A stretch of DNA of 64,000 nt from Chelonoidis abingdonii (lineage: Eukaryota > Chordata > Testudines > Testudinidae), in the NCBI RefSeq assembly GCF_003597395.2, contig NC_133770.1, positions 33,912,207 to 33,976,206 of the forward strand. Reading direction: 5' to 3'. Under the pieces are notes generated by a model. The model saw only the letters and a program-made list of their open reading frames with translations. It did not search any database and was not told the DNA's origin. The stretch's first letter is position 1. Each line of letters starts with the position of its first letter. Made by a program: the position numbers and the translations under genes. Shown one piece after another: positions 21,556-32,974 of this stretch.

Positions 21556-22384
21556 TCGAGATAAGCCTTTATTTTTGTCTGAGTTACACAGGAAGCTGTT
21601 TTGACACCTGACCAGCTCCAGCATTGGGAGGCATGGAAAGGTAGCCTCAAGCCCCTCCCTGGGTCCTGCAGTGAGTACAGCTTGCCTGGATCCAGAGATC
21701 TGGCCCATGGCAAATCGTTTACCCAGCATGAACAACCAAGTACTGGGATGGCTTCATTAAGAGCTGAGTGAGCAAAGAAATCACAAAGCCACAGAAGCTT
21801 CTCTGGCTCCCGTATCCCATTCACTTATGTAGCACCTCTGTGCTCAGCAAAAAGGGACCAAGGATTTTTCCCTTAAGCATCTTCTCTCCAGTAACTGTGT
21901 TGCTTCCGAAACCATTTCTGAACTGCTTCGTGAGCGAAGCTAGTTAAAACTAGTACAAATACTAGGCCTACCAGTGAGATCTGAGGGTGTTCAGTATGTC
22001 CCAGGATCAGGATCACCACCTGCACTTCCACAAGAGATCAAGTTTAGAATATATTGTGGATTAAAGAGAGGCAAGAAGAAAATAAATCACCAGTGAAACA
22101 CAGACCAGTGTTTTCAATAGGGCCAAATGAAGCCCTGGACATGCTGGGGCCAGAACAAGGTTGCAGGGATCATCAAATTCAACAGACTTTTCCCCCTTCA
22201 AGTATTAACTGGCACTGCACTGAGGTAAATCATGTCTGGGAGGCTAAATCACATCCACGTCGAAAAAGAAAACAAAGAGGTACATTCTCTGCTATTTGGC
22301 TTGGACTCTCCTATATCCGAACACCTGTAATTCTAACCTAGCTCCCAGAAGAAACCAGTGTGGCTTTGTGACTCTCACTTAAAA
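21556..22384. other. Unannotated; no gene
   Basis: A 95-codon plus frame at 22054-22341 and a 122-codon minus frame at 21456-21824 show no domain motifs. Confidence 0.4.
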
Positions 22385-22470
22385 TAATAATAATCATATA
22401 ATCTTCCATTTACACAGCACTTTAACTCCCAGCAGGTTCCCTCAAGTGCTTTCCAAAGTACTAAATCAAC
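22385..22470 (-). mobile_element. MIR-like SINE fragment
   Basis: AATAATAATAATC...CAGCACTTTAACTCC...CAAGTGCTTTCCAAAG resembles the minus strand of the MIR/CORE-SINE 3' half. Short and diverged. Confidence 0.4.
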
Positions 22471-23394
22471 CCCTGCCATGTAAAAACACGTAGAAGAGGA
22501 AAAACAATACAAAGACGCTGCACATTTTAATGCACGGCAAGGAGGAGGAATTTGTGTAAGGAGAGTTTCATGCAGTGTTTTCTTTCCTATCTGAGAGCAG
22601 GATCAAGGAGAGGTTACCTAGACTGGTCTAGTAAGACAAAAGATAGCGGAGAGGAAAACTGCATGACAGAGATATGTCCAATCGCTCCCATTTCTAATAT
22701 GTTCCCATGGCAGTAGATCATTCCTTGCCAAGTCACTGCCTTTCTTCTCCAGTCTTGTGGTAGTCCTTAATGCAACCATCCACAGGAGTGGTTCATGTAT
22801 GCAAGGCAGTAGGTTCAAGCTACCCTCCTCCACCTCCTGAATTCTAATTAAAATCCATGAATCCTAACTTGCCCCTCAAAGTTTGGCTTTAGACAATTTA
22901 GATCCAAAAATGGAAGGGGCCTAGTTCCCAAACCAGTTCAGATGTAGCATGAGTTGGTGAAAATTGTGCAAGAACTATTTTTCATAAGAGATTGCTCTTG
23001 TCAGATTTCCACCCTTCGGAGATGAAATCTCACCAGAATTCCCAGTCAGACTGTGGCTTTAGAAAACATGAACCCAAACCCAAATTCTATCCCTGGATTA
23101 ACTAGGAACCTGAACTTAAAACCCTAAAATAAATCTACTTTCAATCCAATCTGCATACTATCTACTCATCTCTAGTTTCTGAATTAAGCATCTAATGTCT
23201 ACATTCACTCGCCATGGCTTCTACCCCCATGAGACAGGGAAGAATAAAAATGTTCAAGTTAGAGCTACTCAAAATGGAAATTTTTTCACAAAAAAATTGT
23301 TCCTTTTTTCATCAAAAGTTTATCATAATTTGAAACGTTTTACCCTGTTCTAGTTCAGGCACATTGGAAAGGCACACTGAGTGCCTCCAAGCAT
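22471..23394. other. Unannotated; low-complexity A/T patch
   Basis: 23240-23340 (TAGAGCTACTCAAAATGGAA...) resembles the left half of the hAT element at 42225-42479 but lacks a recognisable right end. No gene. Confidence 0.4.
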
Positions 23395-24172
23395 CTGGAT
23401 GTGGTATCGCAATCCATCTTTCACCCCTGGCATCCCCTGCAGGCCTACTTTGACTGATCTTCTGTGGCCTGGCCTTCTAGCCAAGTCAGAAAGTCCAAAT
23501 GAACCCCTTCTGGGGTATTAAAGAGTCCAATAAATAAATAGTCTTTCTGCCTTTGGTAGGGTCTTCAGCCCCAGCTCTGGCCCCTTTAAATTCAGCCTTT
23601 TGTTTAGGATTCTAAATAAGTCTTGTCCCCTGTTGGGGTTTACAACTCTTTACCTGTGGCCAGTAGGGGAACCCAGGCCCACCCACTACTCAGGGTTCCA
23701 AGTCATGGACCCTAAAACACCAGCCATGTAGTGCTCAACTCATTCCTTTCTGCTCTTTCCCTGGACCTCTTCCCACCAGGCCCTTTTACCTCCAGCCTTA
23801 TCTCAGGGCCAATGTCCTCAGGGGCCTTCTCTCTGCCGTCCCAGCTGAGTAAGTGCTACTTGTTGGGCTCCTGTGGTCAGATAACAGAACCTGCTTCTTC
23901 ACTCCTCTGCTTCCAACCAATAACTGAAGAACTAAGGCCAGGCAGCTACTTTTATCTGGGTCAGCAGGACCCTTATGAGTCGCTGCTAGCCTCTCTAGCC
24001 CTCGGAGGACTATGTCTCTGTGGTTGCCAAAATGGCTGCTCCAAAGAGGTCTGTCAAGACAAGCCTGGAGGACTGCTTCATTCCTCCTACACTACTGCTT
24101 CCTGGGGTGAGGTGTAGGACTGCCGCAGAACCTTTTGTAGGGAGCCACAATGGCCAGGTGCACCCCATCACA
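23395..24172 (-). mobile_element. Possible LTR-type block, minus strand (left border approximate)
   Basis: Its minus-strand start reads TGTGATGGGGTGCACCTGGC (from 24172), the same first 12 bases as the plus-strand block starting at 35557. Contains GC-rich U3-like sequence and AATAAATAAATA near 23530. No matching CA end or target duplication could be fixed. The plus-strand 128-codon frame (23731-24117) has no domain motif. Confidence 0.35.
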
Positions 24173-24894
24173 CCCAGGAATTAAAGTAATCACTACTGAA
24201 TTGTGATCACCTCAAGGCTGGGATGCAGGAGTTGTTTAAATAGTCTCTGTCAACATAAAAATCACATGTTAAAATCCTTATTTAAACGTATTGGCCTGAT
24301 CCAGAGACTATTGGAATCAATGCAAAGATTCCCACTAACTTCAGTGGGCTTTGCCTCTGGCCCCAGTTTTGTCACTATTAGCACCTAGATTATTAACACT
24401 GAAAGAATGCTGAAAATCTCACATATTTTTTGATCATTTTTTCAGCATGTTGATGTTTTGCTCTTGGACTTTGAAGCTAGGCTGACCTGTCTCACCAATT
24501 CCACTTTCTGGTTCTCAGGCAATAGCATGATGCTGCACGAATGAGCCACAGATACCTATAGGAATTATTTACAGATTAAAAAAAAAGTTTTCCATGAAAT
24601 ATTTCTGTTATTACTATACTTGTTCCTCTGACTATTAGGTTGTGTAAACCCAGACAGTTTCACTGTCTGACACTACGCTTTTAATAGCCTTCAGCAAATC
24701 AGCATGATAATGTAGTCCATTAAGCGAAGAAAAATCCCATATCAGCAGAAACTGCAAGTCGTCATTTACTTGATACCACTGCAGACATTCAGCTCATGTG
24801 GGTTTCCTTTGTTCTCTTCTTTTCAGCTCCATTAGGTGGCAACCCTGAGTGTAGTTTCTCAGTTGATAGCGAAGGTGTACCTCCCTTCCAGCCT
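24173..24894. other. Unannotated; one degenerate palindromic repeat
   Basis: 24290-24365 holds a hairpin-like repeat (GGCCTGATCCAGAG ... CCACTAACTTCAGTGG ... CCTCTGGCCC). Otherwise nothing recognisable. Confidence 0.45.
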
Positions 24895-24902
24895 ATTCAG
24901 AA

Positions 24903-25487
24903 TAGGGTTGCCAGGTGTCTGGTTTTTGACTGGAACGCCCAGCCAAAAAGGGACCTGGTGGCTCCAGTCAGCATCATCAACCGGTCCATTAAAAGTCTGG
25001 TTGGTAGTGGTGCAGGGCTAAGGCAGGCTAGTCCTTACCTGTCTTGGCAGGATGGTGCACTCCAGAAATGGCCAGCAGATGTGGCTCCTAGGCGGGCGTG
25101 GGGTGAGCCACAGGGCTCCAAGCACTGTTCCCCCGCCCAAGCACCAGCTCCACATTCCCATTGGCTGGGAACTGCAGCCAATGGGAGTTGCAGGGGCAGT
25201 ATCTGTGGCGAGCAGGGCTGGCTCCAGGTTATTTGCCGCCCCAAGCAAAAAAATGAAATAAAATAAAAAATGAATTAAAAAGGGGGGCCAGAGTGCCGCT
25301 GCCAAAGCAAACAAACAAACCAAAAAGCCAGAGTGCCGCCCCTTGAAAAGTACCGCCCCAAGCACATGCCAGGAACGCTGGTGCCTAGAGCAGGCCCTAG
25401 TGGCAAGACCAGCGCACAGAGCCCCATGGCTCCACCTCCTAGACGCTGGACCTAATCCTAGAAGCGATTAGAGAGTTGGCAACCCTA
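24903..25487. mobile_element. hAT-type non-autonomous element (host of a nested element), TSD ATTCAGAA/GTTCAGAA
   Basis: Perfect 10-bp ends TAGGGTTGCC / complement. 8-bp flanks ATTCAGAA (24895-24902) and GTTCAGAA (25488-25495), 7 of 8 matching. The interior holds an exact stem CCCATTGGCTG / CAGCCAATGGG (25158-25185), that is, inverted CCAAT boxes. A second hAT element is inserted at 25213-25399; without it this one is about 390 bp. The 156-codon plus frame 24796-25266 starts outside and crosses both elements, so it is not a gene. Confidence 0.85.
25213..25399. mobile_element. Nested hAT-type element, TSD GTGGCGAG/GTGGCAAG
   Basis: 187 bp inside the element at 24903-25487. Ends CAGGGCTGGCTCCAGG and (complemented) TAGGGCCTGCTCTAGGCACC. 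8-bp flanks GTGGCGAG (25205-25212) and GTGGCAAG (25400-25407) differ by one transition. Contains A-rich tracts (AAATAAAATAAAAAATG) and two CCGCCCCAAGCA-type blocks. Younger than its host. Confidence 0.85.
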
Positions 25488-25495
25488 GTTCAGAA

Positions 25496-26267
25496 TGGAT
25501 GCCACGTTGTGCTGGCAACTGGCACTTTGTAGGGCAGTGCACAGCATTCTTGCTTTCATTTTGAAATGACTAACCATGCTTGAACTTTTGAAGTAAAATT
25601 GGAGCTGCATCATGTCGCCACTTGTCTGATTAAACAGAAGGCCTGTGAGGTGCTAGAAATAGGAAATAGGAGTGGCTTTTCCCAGGCTTGAGGAACTGGA
25701 GACCAGGGGCCTCAAGAAGTGTGGGGTGGATCTGGGTTCAGTTCAGATAAAGATCTCAATAGCTAGATGCTCTTCCAGAATTATTATAATTAGCCAAAGC
25801 AGAAATACTGGAAAAGATACTAAACCTTGATCTTCAGATTTTAAGCTGATCTAAAGTGGTAGTGGAGAGATTATCCCTCATCTGTTCACTTTAGGGCTCA
25901 TACACTTTCCTCTGCAGTATTTAGTACTGGACAATTCCTATGTTTTCTCAAACCTTTAAGGTCTGTAAAATTGGGCTGGAAATGTCATGGATATGCAGCT
26001 CTGTGTCAAGAGTGAAAGTGAGTAGATATAATGGAGTGAAGGAGCTGTGGTACCTCCTGCTGCATGTTAGGCTATTCTCACATTATTTCTAAATTGTCTT
26101 GTGATTTTTGGCCCTTCTGTCTCTGGTCTTGGCTGGAGTCTGGAAGTGCATGAGTTGGTGGTAGTGGGGTAGCCTCATTTTAGTATCCAGTTCAGTTTAT
26201 CTTTCACTGGTAGGGAGATATTGTACAAACCATGGAAAAAGATGAAGGAGGAAGGAGTCACTGGAGA
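25496..26267. other. Unannotated spacer
   Basis: No gene, RNA or element border recognised. Confidence 0.45.
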
Positions 26268-26275
26268 CACACATG

Positions 26276-26719
26276 CAGGGCTGGTGCAAGGAAATTTTGC
26301 GCCGTAGGCAAAACTTTCATCTTGTGCCACCCACCCACAGCCCTGCGGCAGCTCCCCACTGCCCCTTCACCCTGAGGCTCCCCCCACCATGGTAGCTCCC
26401 CCCCCGCCCTGAGGCGCTCCCACCCTGCTGCAGCTCCCCCTCCAAGAGCCGTGCACCACATCCCCACCCCAGCTCATCTCTGCTTCGCCGTCCTCCCCAA
26501 ACATGCCGCCCTCGCTCTAATTCTCCTCCCTTCCCAGACTTGCGGCGCCAAACAGCTCATTGGCGCTACAAGCCTGGGAGGCGGGAGAAGTGGAGCAGCG
26601 ACCACGCACTGGGGGAGGAACCTCTGTAAAAAAAAAATTGGGGCACTGCTTTTTGGCACCCCCAAATCTTGGTGCCCTAGGCAACCACCTAGTTCGCCTT
26701 AATGGTAGCATCGGCCCTG
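26276..26719. mobile_element. hAT-type non-autonomous element, perfect 8-bp TSD CACACATG
   Basis: 444 bp between perfect CACACATG repeats (26268-26275, 26720-26727). Left end CAGGGCTGGTGCAAGG; complemented right end CAGGGCCGATGCTACC. C-rich interior with an A9 tract at ~26628. The frames of 63-83 codons over it on both strands are composition-driven. Termini are similar to 25213-25399 and 38392-38683. Confidence 0.9.
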
Positions 26720-26727
26720 CACACATG

Positions 26728-27113
26728 GTGTAAACAAGAGCAGAATTTGGCTCCACCAATCTGCCCAAGGAGTGGGATGAGCAGGTGAGAGAGAAAAGTC
26801 AATGAATCCATAGGCAGAGGAGGCTGGACTGGGAAGAAATTAGGTTGGGGTCAGAAGTGCAAGTTGGATGGCTGGCAGGGGAGCTAGTCAGAAAGGTCTG
26901 TGTAGGGAAGGGCTGATTTTCTGGGAGCTCTGGGTCATGTAGTTCCTACGGTTGCCATTTAATCTTATAAATTACCCTGGTTCTGCCAATAGAATTTCTG
27001 TCTGAGGGAATATTAACATCTTCAGCTTTCTTTCCCTTTGCTCTGTGTCCCTTTTTCCTTGTGAAATAATAAATAGCCCTTTAACTGGTGTCTTGTGCAG
27101 TGAGCAGATCTTC
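26728..27113. other. Unannotated spacer
   Basis: Nothing recognisable. Confidence 0.45.
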
Positions 27114-27121
27114 TCCCAGGC

Positions 27122-27338
27122 CAGGGGTTCTCAAACTGGGGATTGACTCCCCTCAGGGGGTCATGAGGTTGTTACGTGGGGGTTGCAAGTTGTTAGCCTC
27201 TACCCACAAACCCAGCTTTGCTATCTGCATTCATAAATAAAGTTAAATATAAAAAATGTGTTTTTAATTTATGAGGGGGGTCGCACTCAGAGGATTGCTG
27301 TGAAAGGGGTCACCAGTACAAAAGTTTGAGAACTACTG
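27122..27338. mobile_element. hAT (Charlie-like) MITE, TSD TCCCAGGC/TCCTAGGC
   Basis: 217 bp. Left end CAGGGGTTCTCAAACTGGGG; complemented right end CAGTAGTTCTCAAACTTTTG, the 'CAG.GGTTCTCAAAC' terminus typical of Charlie-type hAT elements. Flanking 8-mers TCCCAGGC (27114-27121) and TCCTAGGC (27339-27346) differ by one transition. Noncoding. Confidence 0.9.
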
Positions 27339-27346
27339 TCCTAGGC

Positions 27347-28640
27347 CTTGCACATCACCTCACCAGCAGGTACACGTGGGTAAATATGGATAAACCCGTT
27401 CCTATATTTCAGCAGGCAGTAGGTGGCTTCACTTTTTAAGATGGCCCAGGCCAAAGATCTGGATCAAAACTCTCCCTAATTTGTGGAACTAGGTTTCTAA
27501 ACCCAAACCCAGATTTCAGTCAATCCAAGATTTGCAGAAAGTCCCTGTTTTCCAAATGGGCTGAATCAAAACCTTAGGTCCAGACAACCCTGAACTTCAG
27601 TGTGTTTGAAACCTAGATCCAGATCTAAATCTTGCAAGCTGGGCTCCTTTCTTTTCTTTAAGCTTTTGGAAATCTTAATGGACTGTTTTATTCCCTTTGG
27701 ACAATACCATCATCATAGCCACCCTCTATTGTTAACATAATAACTGTTTGTGTTAGTAGCATCCCCTTCCCTTGTGCATTCTTTTTAATAAGTACTGGCT
27801 CCTCCAAACGAGGATGTTCTGCATGCCAAGCCACAGAGCTCATCCCAGCATATTTTGTACAGCTATTTATTTATTTACATATATGCTGAATCCTGCTCAC
27901 TTGCCAATGGAAATCTTCCTTGGAGGTTTATTTCTTGCTTTCTGCCATGGAACTGGGAAATCTGTCTTTCCAGCTATGCCAAAGCACTACTGGCCATTAT
28001 TTATTCCTGGACATAACAGCTACGTAACGTAACGTACATAACAGCTGTTTATGAAACACATCTCCTTCACTAGTTGGAAGCCTTCAGTCTTCAAAGACCC
28101 ACCCATGATTCTTCTCTTTTGGAAAATAATTATGTTATCAACAATAGTTCTCCCAAGAGAACAAAGGGTCCTCTTGTAGCCCTGCTGAGGAACTGCCTTA
28201 TCTGCAAATTATGCCTAATCACTCAAAGATTTCTCTATAGCCCAGAACACTTCATTGCATGATTTTAGCTCTTTGATTCTTCCCTCTTCCTCTTTTTTCT
28301 AGCGGAATGTATGAAATAGTTTTTTAATGACCAGTTTAATCCCTATTTACAAGAGGATGCTGATGAGACAACTTTCCAAATTAATATTTACAGCTTTGCA
28401 TTATGGGCTAGATACTCCAAACCTCAGATGCCTCTTGCCATCAAGACTTAGGTGCACAGCTGAATGTACAAATTCTTGCAGAAGATTGACCTGTGAAAGA
28501 CATGTTGAAGCAGAAAGTAAAAAGTTAAGGGATTGAGAATAAAGTTCACTGAACTCTTTGGTAGTCTTTCCATTGACTTCAGTGGGCACTGGATCAGGCC
28601 TAATGAGCGAAATCTGACCCGACTGAAGTCAATGAGTTTT
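27347..28640. other. Unannotated; no gene
   Basis: Contains a short tandem run ACGTAACGTAACGTACATAAC at 28021-28041. 27470-27630 resembles a degenerate repeat also suggested at 22850-23160. Frames of 61-86 codons have no motifs. Confidence 0.4.
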
Positions 28641-28755
28641 TTTCATAGATTCATAGAATCCAAGGCCAGTGGGAATCATTGTGGTCATCTAGTCTGACCC
28701 TTCTGTATAATGCAGGCCATAGAACTCCCCTAAAACACAGCCAGAGGCTTCCGTT
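28641..28755 (-). mobile_element. CR1 3' terminus, minus strand
   Basis: TTCATAGATTCATAGAATCC followed by AAGGCCAGTGGGAATCATTG and GGTCATCTAGTCTGACC is the complement of a CR1 3' end with its terminal microsatellite. Same subfamily as 15893-17440. Truncated after about 115 bp. Confidence 0.8.
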
Positions 28756-29485
28756 GTTCCAAGATTTTATCCTAAGTGTGCAACATTGCACTAGTTCTGC
28801 ACCTTATCCAAATCACATGAAGGTGGGTGGAGCCACAGCTCTCATCAGTGGGAGATTTGCACTGATACTGTCAGGGACTGGCTTAGCAGAGCAACTGGGA
28901 AGGAGCACCAGCTGCAAGTGACTCTTTGCAGCATTTTTGGTGCAGCTGCAGGAGGTATGTTTATACATGAGGAAGAAGCAGCAGAGACAACACACCATGG
29001 CTTGGAATTGCTACAACATGGCACTTTATGATTATGTCATCAGGAAGCCTCATCACTAAGACTTGTCATCATGGCAAAAAGACAGCAGTCACAAATTTTA
29101 TAGAAAAGAACCTCAAAGGCCCAAGGATCACATTATTTTCCAGCAAAATAGGTTTTATTTTGCAATGAAAATGGTTAACCTTATTAAGAAAAATATCCCA
29201 GATCGCTTTCACAGCTGCACAAGACTAATACAGAAATAAAATGTATAACAGTCCAAAGAGGGCTTGTCAGTGGGGAGCTGGCCAGGGTAACAAAGACCAG
29301 AGTTAGTCATTGTAACAAAGTTCTGTGTGTCACAGAAGTCATAGTTGTGATAGACATACAGCCACCGGCATTACGCAGCACATCCAAGGGGCAACGTGGG
29401 AAAGGGGTGAGAGGAGGTCCTGAACCAGCTGCTGATGGTGATAAATCCTAGGCTATGTTGTTCATTAGCAGACAGGACAACACAG
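28756..29485. other. Unannotated spacer
   Basis: No gene or element recognised. Confidence 0.45.
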
Positions 29486-29888
29486 TTCATAGAATCATAG
29501 AATATTAGGGTTGGAAGGAACCTCAGGAGATCATCTAGTCCAACCCCCTGCTCAAAGCAGGACCAATTCCCAACTAAATCATCCCAGCCAGGGCTTTGTC
29601 AAGCCTGACCTTAAAAACCTCTAAGGAAGGAGATTCCACCACCTCGTGGTAACCATTGCAGTGCTACTACTCTCTGAATGAAAAGCTTTTCCTAATATCC
29701 AACTAACTTCCCCACTGCAATTGAGACCATACTTCTTGTTCTGTCATGGTACACTGAGAACAGTTTAGATCCATCCTTTTGGAACCCCTTTCAGGAATTG
29801 AAAGCAGCTGCTAAATCCCCCTCATTCTCCTCTTCTGCCGACTAAACAATCAGTTTCCTCAGCCTCTCCTCAAGTCCGCGCTCCAGCC

Positions 29889-32201
29889 CTAACATTTTTG
29901 TTGCCCTCGCTGGACTTTTTCCAATTTTTCCACATCCTGCTTGTAGTGTGGTGCCAAAACTGGACACAGTTCCAGATGAGGCTGCACCAATGAATAGAGG
30001 GAATGATCACATCCTCGATCTGGCTTCAATGCCCTACTTATACAGCCCAAAATGCTGTTAGCCTTTGGTCCTGTTGACCATATCCAGCTTCTCGTCCACT
30101 GCACCCTAGGTCCTTTTCTGAAGAACTGCGCTAGCCCTCAGTCCTCTAGTCTGTAACAGTGAATGTGATTCCTTCCGACCTAAGTGCAGGACTCTGCGCT
30201 TGTCCTTGTTGAACATCATTAGGTTCTTTTGCCCAGTCCTCTAATTTTTCTAGGTCTTCTATAGCCTATCCCTACCCTCCAGCATATCTACCACTCTCCA
30301 GTTTAGTGTCATCTGCAAACTTGCTGAGAGTAGTTCACGCCATCCTCCAGATCAATAAGAGATATTGAAGAAACCCGGCCGCGGACGACCCTTGGGGACC
30401 TTAAACACGGCTGCCAACTAGACATGGACATTGATCATACTCTCTGAGCCGACAACTCGCAACTTTCTATCCATCTTATAGTCCAACATCCAACCCATAC
30501 CTTCTTTAACTTGCTGGGAGAATACTGTGGAGTCCTTATCAAAAGCTTGCTAAAGTCAAGAATAACACATTCATGCTTCCCCTATCCACGACCCAGTTCT
30601 CTCCTCATAGATGGCAATTAGGTTAGTCAGCATGACTTGCCCTTGGTGAATCCACGTTGACTGTTCCTGATCACTTTCCTCTCCTCTAAGCGCTTCAGAA
30701 TTGATTCTTGAGGACCTGCTCCATGATTTTCCAGGGACTGAGGGAGGCGAATGGCCTGTGTTCCCTGGATCCTCCTTCTTCCCTTTTAAAGATGGAGCAC
30801 TAATTAGCCTTTTTCCAGTGATCTGGGACTCCCATTCGTATGATTTCAAAGATAATGGCCAACGGCTCTGCAACACACCCACCATACTCTTTAGCACCTT
30901 GGATGCAGCGCATCTGCCATGGAGTGTTCTCGTCCAGTTTTTCTAAATAGTCCGAACCACTTCTTTCTCCACGAGGGTTGGTCACTTCTCCCCATACTGT
31001 GTGCCCAGTGCAGGCACTGGGAGCTGACTTTGTTTCTGAAGACAGAGGCAAAAAATCATACTTTTTCTACATCATCTGCCACTAGGTTGCCTCTCATTCA
31101 GTAAGGGGCTCACACTTCCTTGACTTTCTTGTTGCTAATGTACAAAGAACACTTCTTGTTACTTAACATCTCTTGCTAGCGTATCCAAGTGTGATTTGCC
31201 TTCCTGATTTCACTCTGCATCCTGAGCAATATTTTATACTCCTCCCTGGTCATTTGTCAATCTTCCACTTCTGTAAGCTTCTTTTTGCATTTAGGATCAG
31301 CAAGGGCTTCACTGTTAAGCCAAGCTGGTCACCGCATATTACTATTCTTCCTACACATCGGGATGGTTTGTTCCTGAACCTCAATAAGGACTTCTTTAAA
31401 TACAGCCAGCAATCAGTTTTCCCAGGGCCGCTGCCATCAGCTCCCGAAGGAGTCAAAGTCTGCTTTCTGAAGTCCAGGGTCTGTATTCTGCGCTCTCCTT
31501 TTTCCTGTGTCAGGATCCTGAATTGACATTCATGGTACTCGCTCCCAGGTCCCATCATTTTGCTTCTCTACTACTCTTCTGTTTGTGAGCGCAGGTCAAG
31601 AAGAGTCTGCCCTAGTTGGTCCAGCACTTGGACCAGGAATTGTCCCTACACTTTCAAAAACTTCCTGGATTGTCTGTGCACGCTGTATTGCTTCCCGCAG
31701 ATATTCAGGGTGATTAAAGTTCCCGTGAGAACGGCCTAGACTAGTAACTTTCGCTAGTTGCCAGAAGAAAGCCTCGTCCCTCATCCCCTGGTCTGGTGGT
31801 CTATTAATAGACTCCACCATGACCATACTTGTTGCTCACACTTCTAAACTTAATCCAGAGCACTCAGGTTTTCTGCAGTTTCATACTGGAGCTCTGAGCA
31901 GTCTATCTGCCTCTTATACAATGCAACCCCACTTTCTGCCTGCCTGTCCTTCCTAAAGCTTTTATATCATTCTGACAGTACTCCAGTCATGTGAGTTATC
32001 CCACCAAGTCTCTGTTATTCCAATCACATCATAGTTCCTTGACTGTGCCAGGACTTCCCGTGCTCCCTGCTTGTTTCCCAGGCTTCTTGCATTTGTGTAT
32101 AGGCACTTAAGATCACTCGCTAATTGTTCCACTTTTTCGGTCCGAGACAAGAATCCTCCCCTCTTGCACTCTCCTGCTCGTGCTTCCTCCTGGTATCCCA
32201 T
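29889..32201 (-). pseudogene. CR1 ORF2 remnant: endonuclease plus reverse transcriptase, broken
   Basis: Minus-strand fragments in order. The endonuclease start LKCLYTNARSLGNKQ and YDVIGITETWWD lies at ~32130-32000. GNFNHPE (the DFNHP block) is in 31826-31596. The RT N-terminal part, EPLAIIFEIIRMGVPDHWKK, is at ~30890-30800. GKKEDPGNTG and LTNLIAIYEE fall within 30897-30571. The catalytic box FADDTKL is at ~30310-30326. VHPHLELCPVLAPH-type sequence (29889-30104) is the conserved post-RT 'gvqvWAPh' segment. In an active CR1 this protein nicks DNA and primes reverse transcription. Here at least five frame changes or stops break it. Confidence 0.85.
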
Positions 32202-32245
32202 TTCCCCACTTACCTCAGGGCTTTGGTCTCCTTCCCCCGGTGAAC

Positions 32246-32672
32246 CTAGTTTAAAGCCCTCCTCACTAGGTTAGCCAGCCTGCTTGCGAAGATGCTGTTC
32301 CCTCTCTTCATTAGGTGAAGCCCATCTCTGCCTAGCACTCCTCCTTCTTGGAACACCATCCCATGGTCGAAGAATCCAAAGCCTTCTCTCTGACACCACC
32401 TGCGTAGCCATTCGTTGATTTCCACAATTTGACGATCCCTACCCAGGCCTTTTCCCTGCATGGGGGGGATGGACGAGAACACCACTTGTGCCTCGAACTC
32501 CTTTATCCTTCTTCCCAGAGCCACATAGTCTGCAGTGATCCACTCAAGGTCATTCTTGGCAGTATCATTAGTGCCTACGTGGAGAAGCAGGAAGGGGTAG
32601 CGATCCGAGGGCTTGACGAGTCTGTTGCTTATTTTGCTCCTTACTCTCTTCACCTGCTTGCCACAGCCAACT
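32246..32672 (-). pseudogene. CR1 ORF1 C-terminal esterase-like (SGNH) fragment
   Basis: A 135-codon open stretch on the minus strand (32653-32246) is the best-preserved coding piece in the window. It contains LLLHVGTNDTA (GTND, the Asn block of SGNH hydrolases), VVFSSIPPM, and near the end DGLHLMKRG (the Asp...His catalytic block), followed by LANLVRRALN. CR1-type ORF1 proteins carry such an esterase domain. The N-terminal block with the catalytic Ser (GDSL) is missing because of 5' truncation, so it cannot be functional. The visible Met is internal to the family protein, not its start. Confidence 0.8.
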
Positions 32673-32904
32673 GTGGATCATTTGATCAGGCAAAATATGG
32701 AGACAACAGCTAGGGTGAAAAAGACAACAAAGGGGGAGCAGGGTATTACTTATGTCAGTTTAAAGAATTGCACTTGTTAGTAAGAACTCACTGGAGCCTT
32801 CTTCTTGGACTCATTTTGATTTAACTGCAAACTTAGTTCAGCCTCAATATGGAGCCACAAATGACATTTCCATAATTTACATTCTTAAGTACTGATCAAA
32901 TTCA
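32673..32904. other. Spacer between two CR1 pieces
   Basis: Nothing recognisable. Confidence 0.45.
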
Positions 32905-32974
32905 TGCTTTGTGCAGGAGGTCAGACTAGATGATCATGTTGGTCCCTTCTGACCTATGAGTCTATGAGTCTATG
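32905..32974 (+). mobile_element. CR1 3' terminus, plus strand
   Basis: GCAGGAGGTCAGACTAGATG ... GGTCCCTTCTGACC ending in GAGTCTATGAGTCTATG, a CR1 3' UTR end with its terminal direct repeat. Confidence 0.8.

Larger units (their letters stand above)
29486..32672 (-). mobile_element. CR1 LINE, most complete copy (ORF1 C-terminus to 3' end)
   Basis: ~3.2 kb on the minus strand. The 3' end is at 29486 with TTCATAGAATCATAGAAT, then the 3' UTR block GTTGGAAGGAACCTCAGG. Moving to higher coordinates: ORF2 C-terminus, reverse transcriptase, endonuclease, then the end of ORF1 at 32246-32672. The element is 5'-truncated inside ORF1. ORF2 is shorter than a full CR1 ORF2, and internal deletions are evident around 30.3-30.55 kb. 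Many frameshifts and stops: inactive. Confidence 0.9.

Noticed and set aside
24796..25266. 156-codon plus-strand frame with a hydrophobic N-terminus resembling a signal peptide
   Set aside because: It runs from flanking DNA through the ends and target duplications of two nested hAT elements; the apparent signal peptide is chance.
28021..28041. ACGTA tandem run as a palindromic operator
   Set aside because: Only about four 5-bp units and no neighbouring gene; slippage is the simpler explanation.
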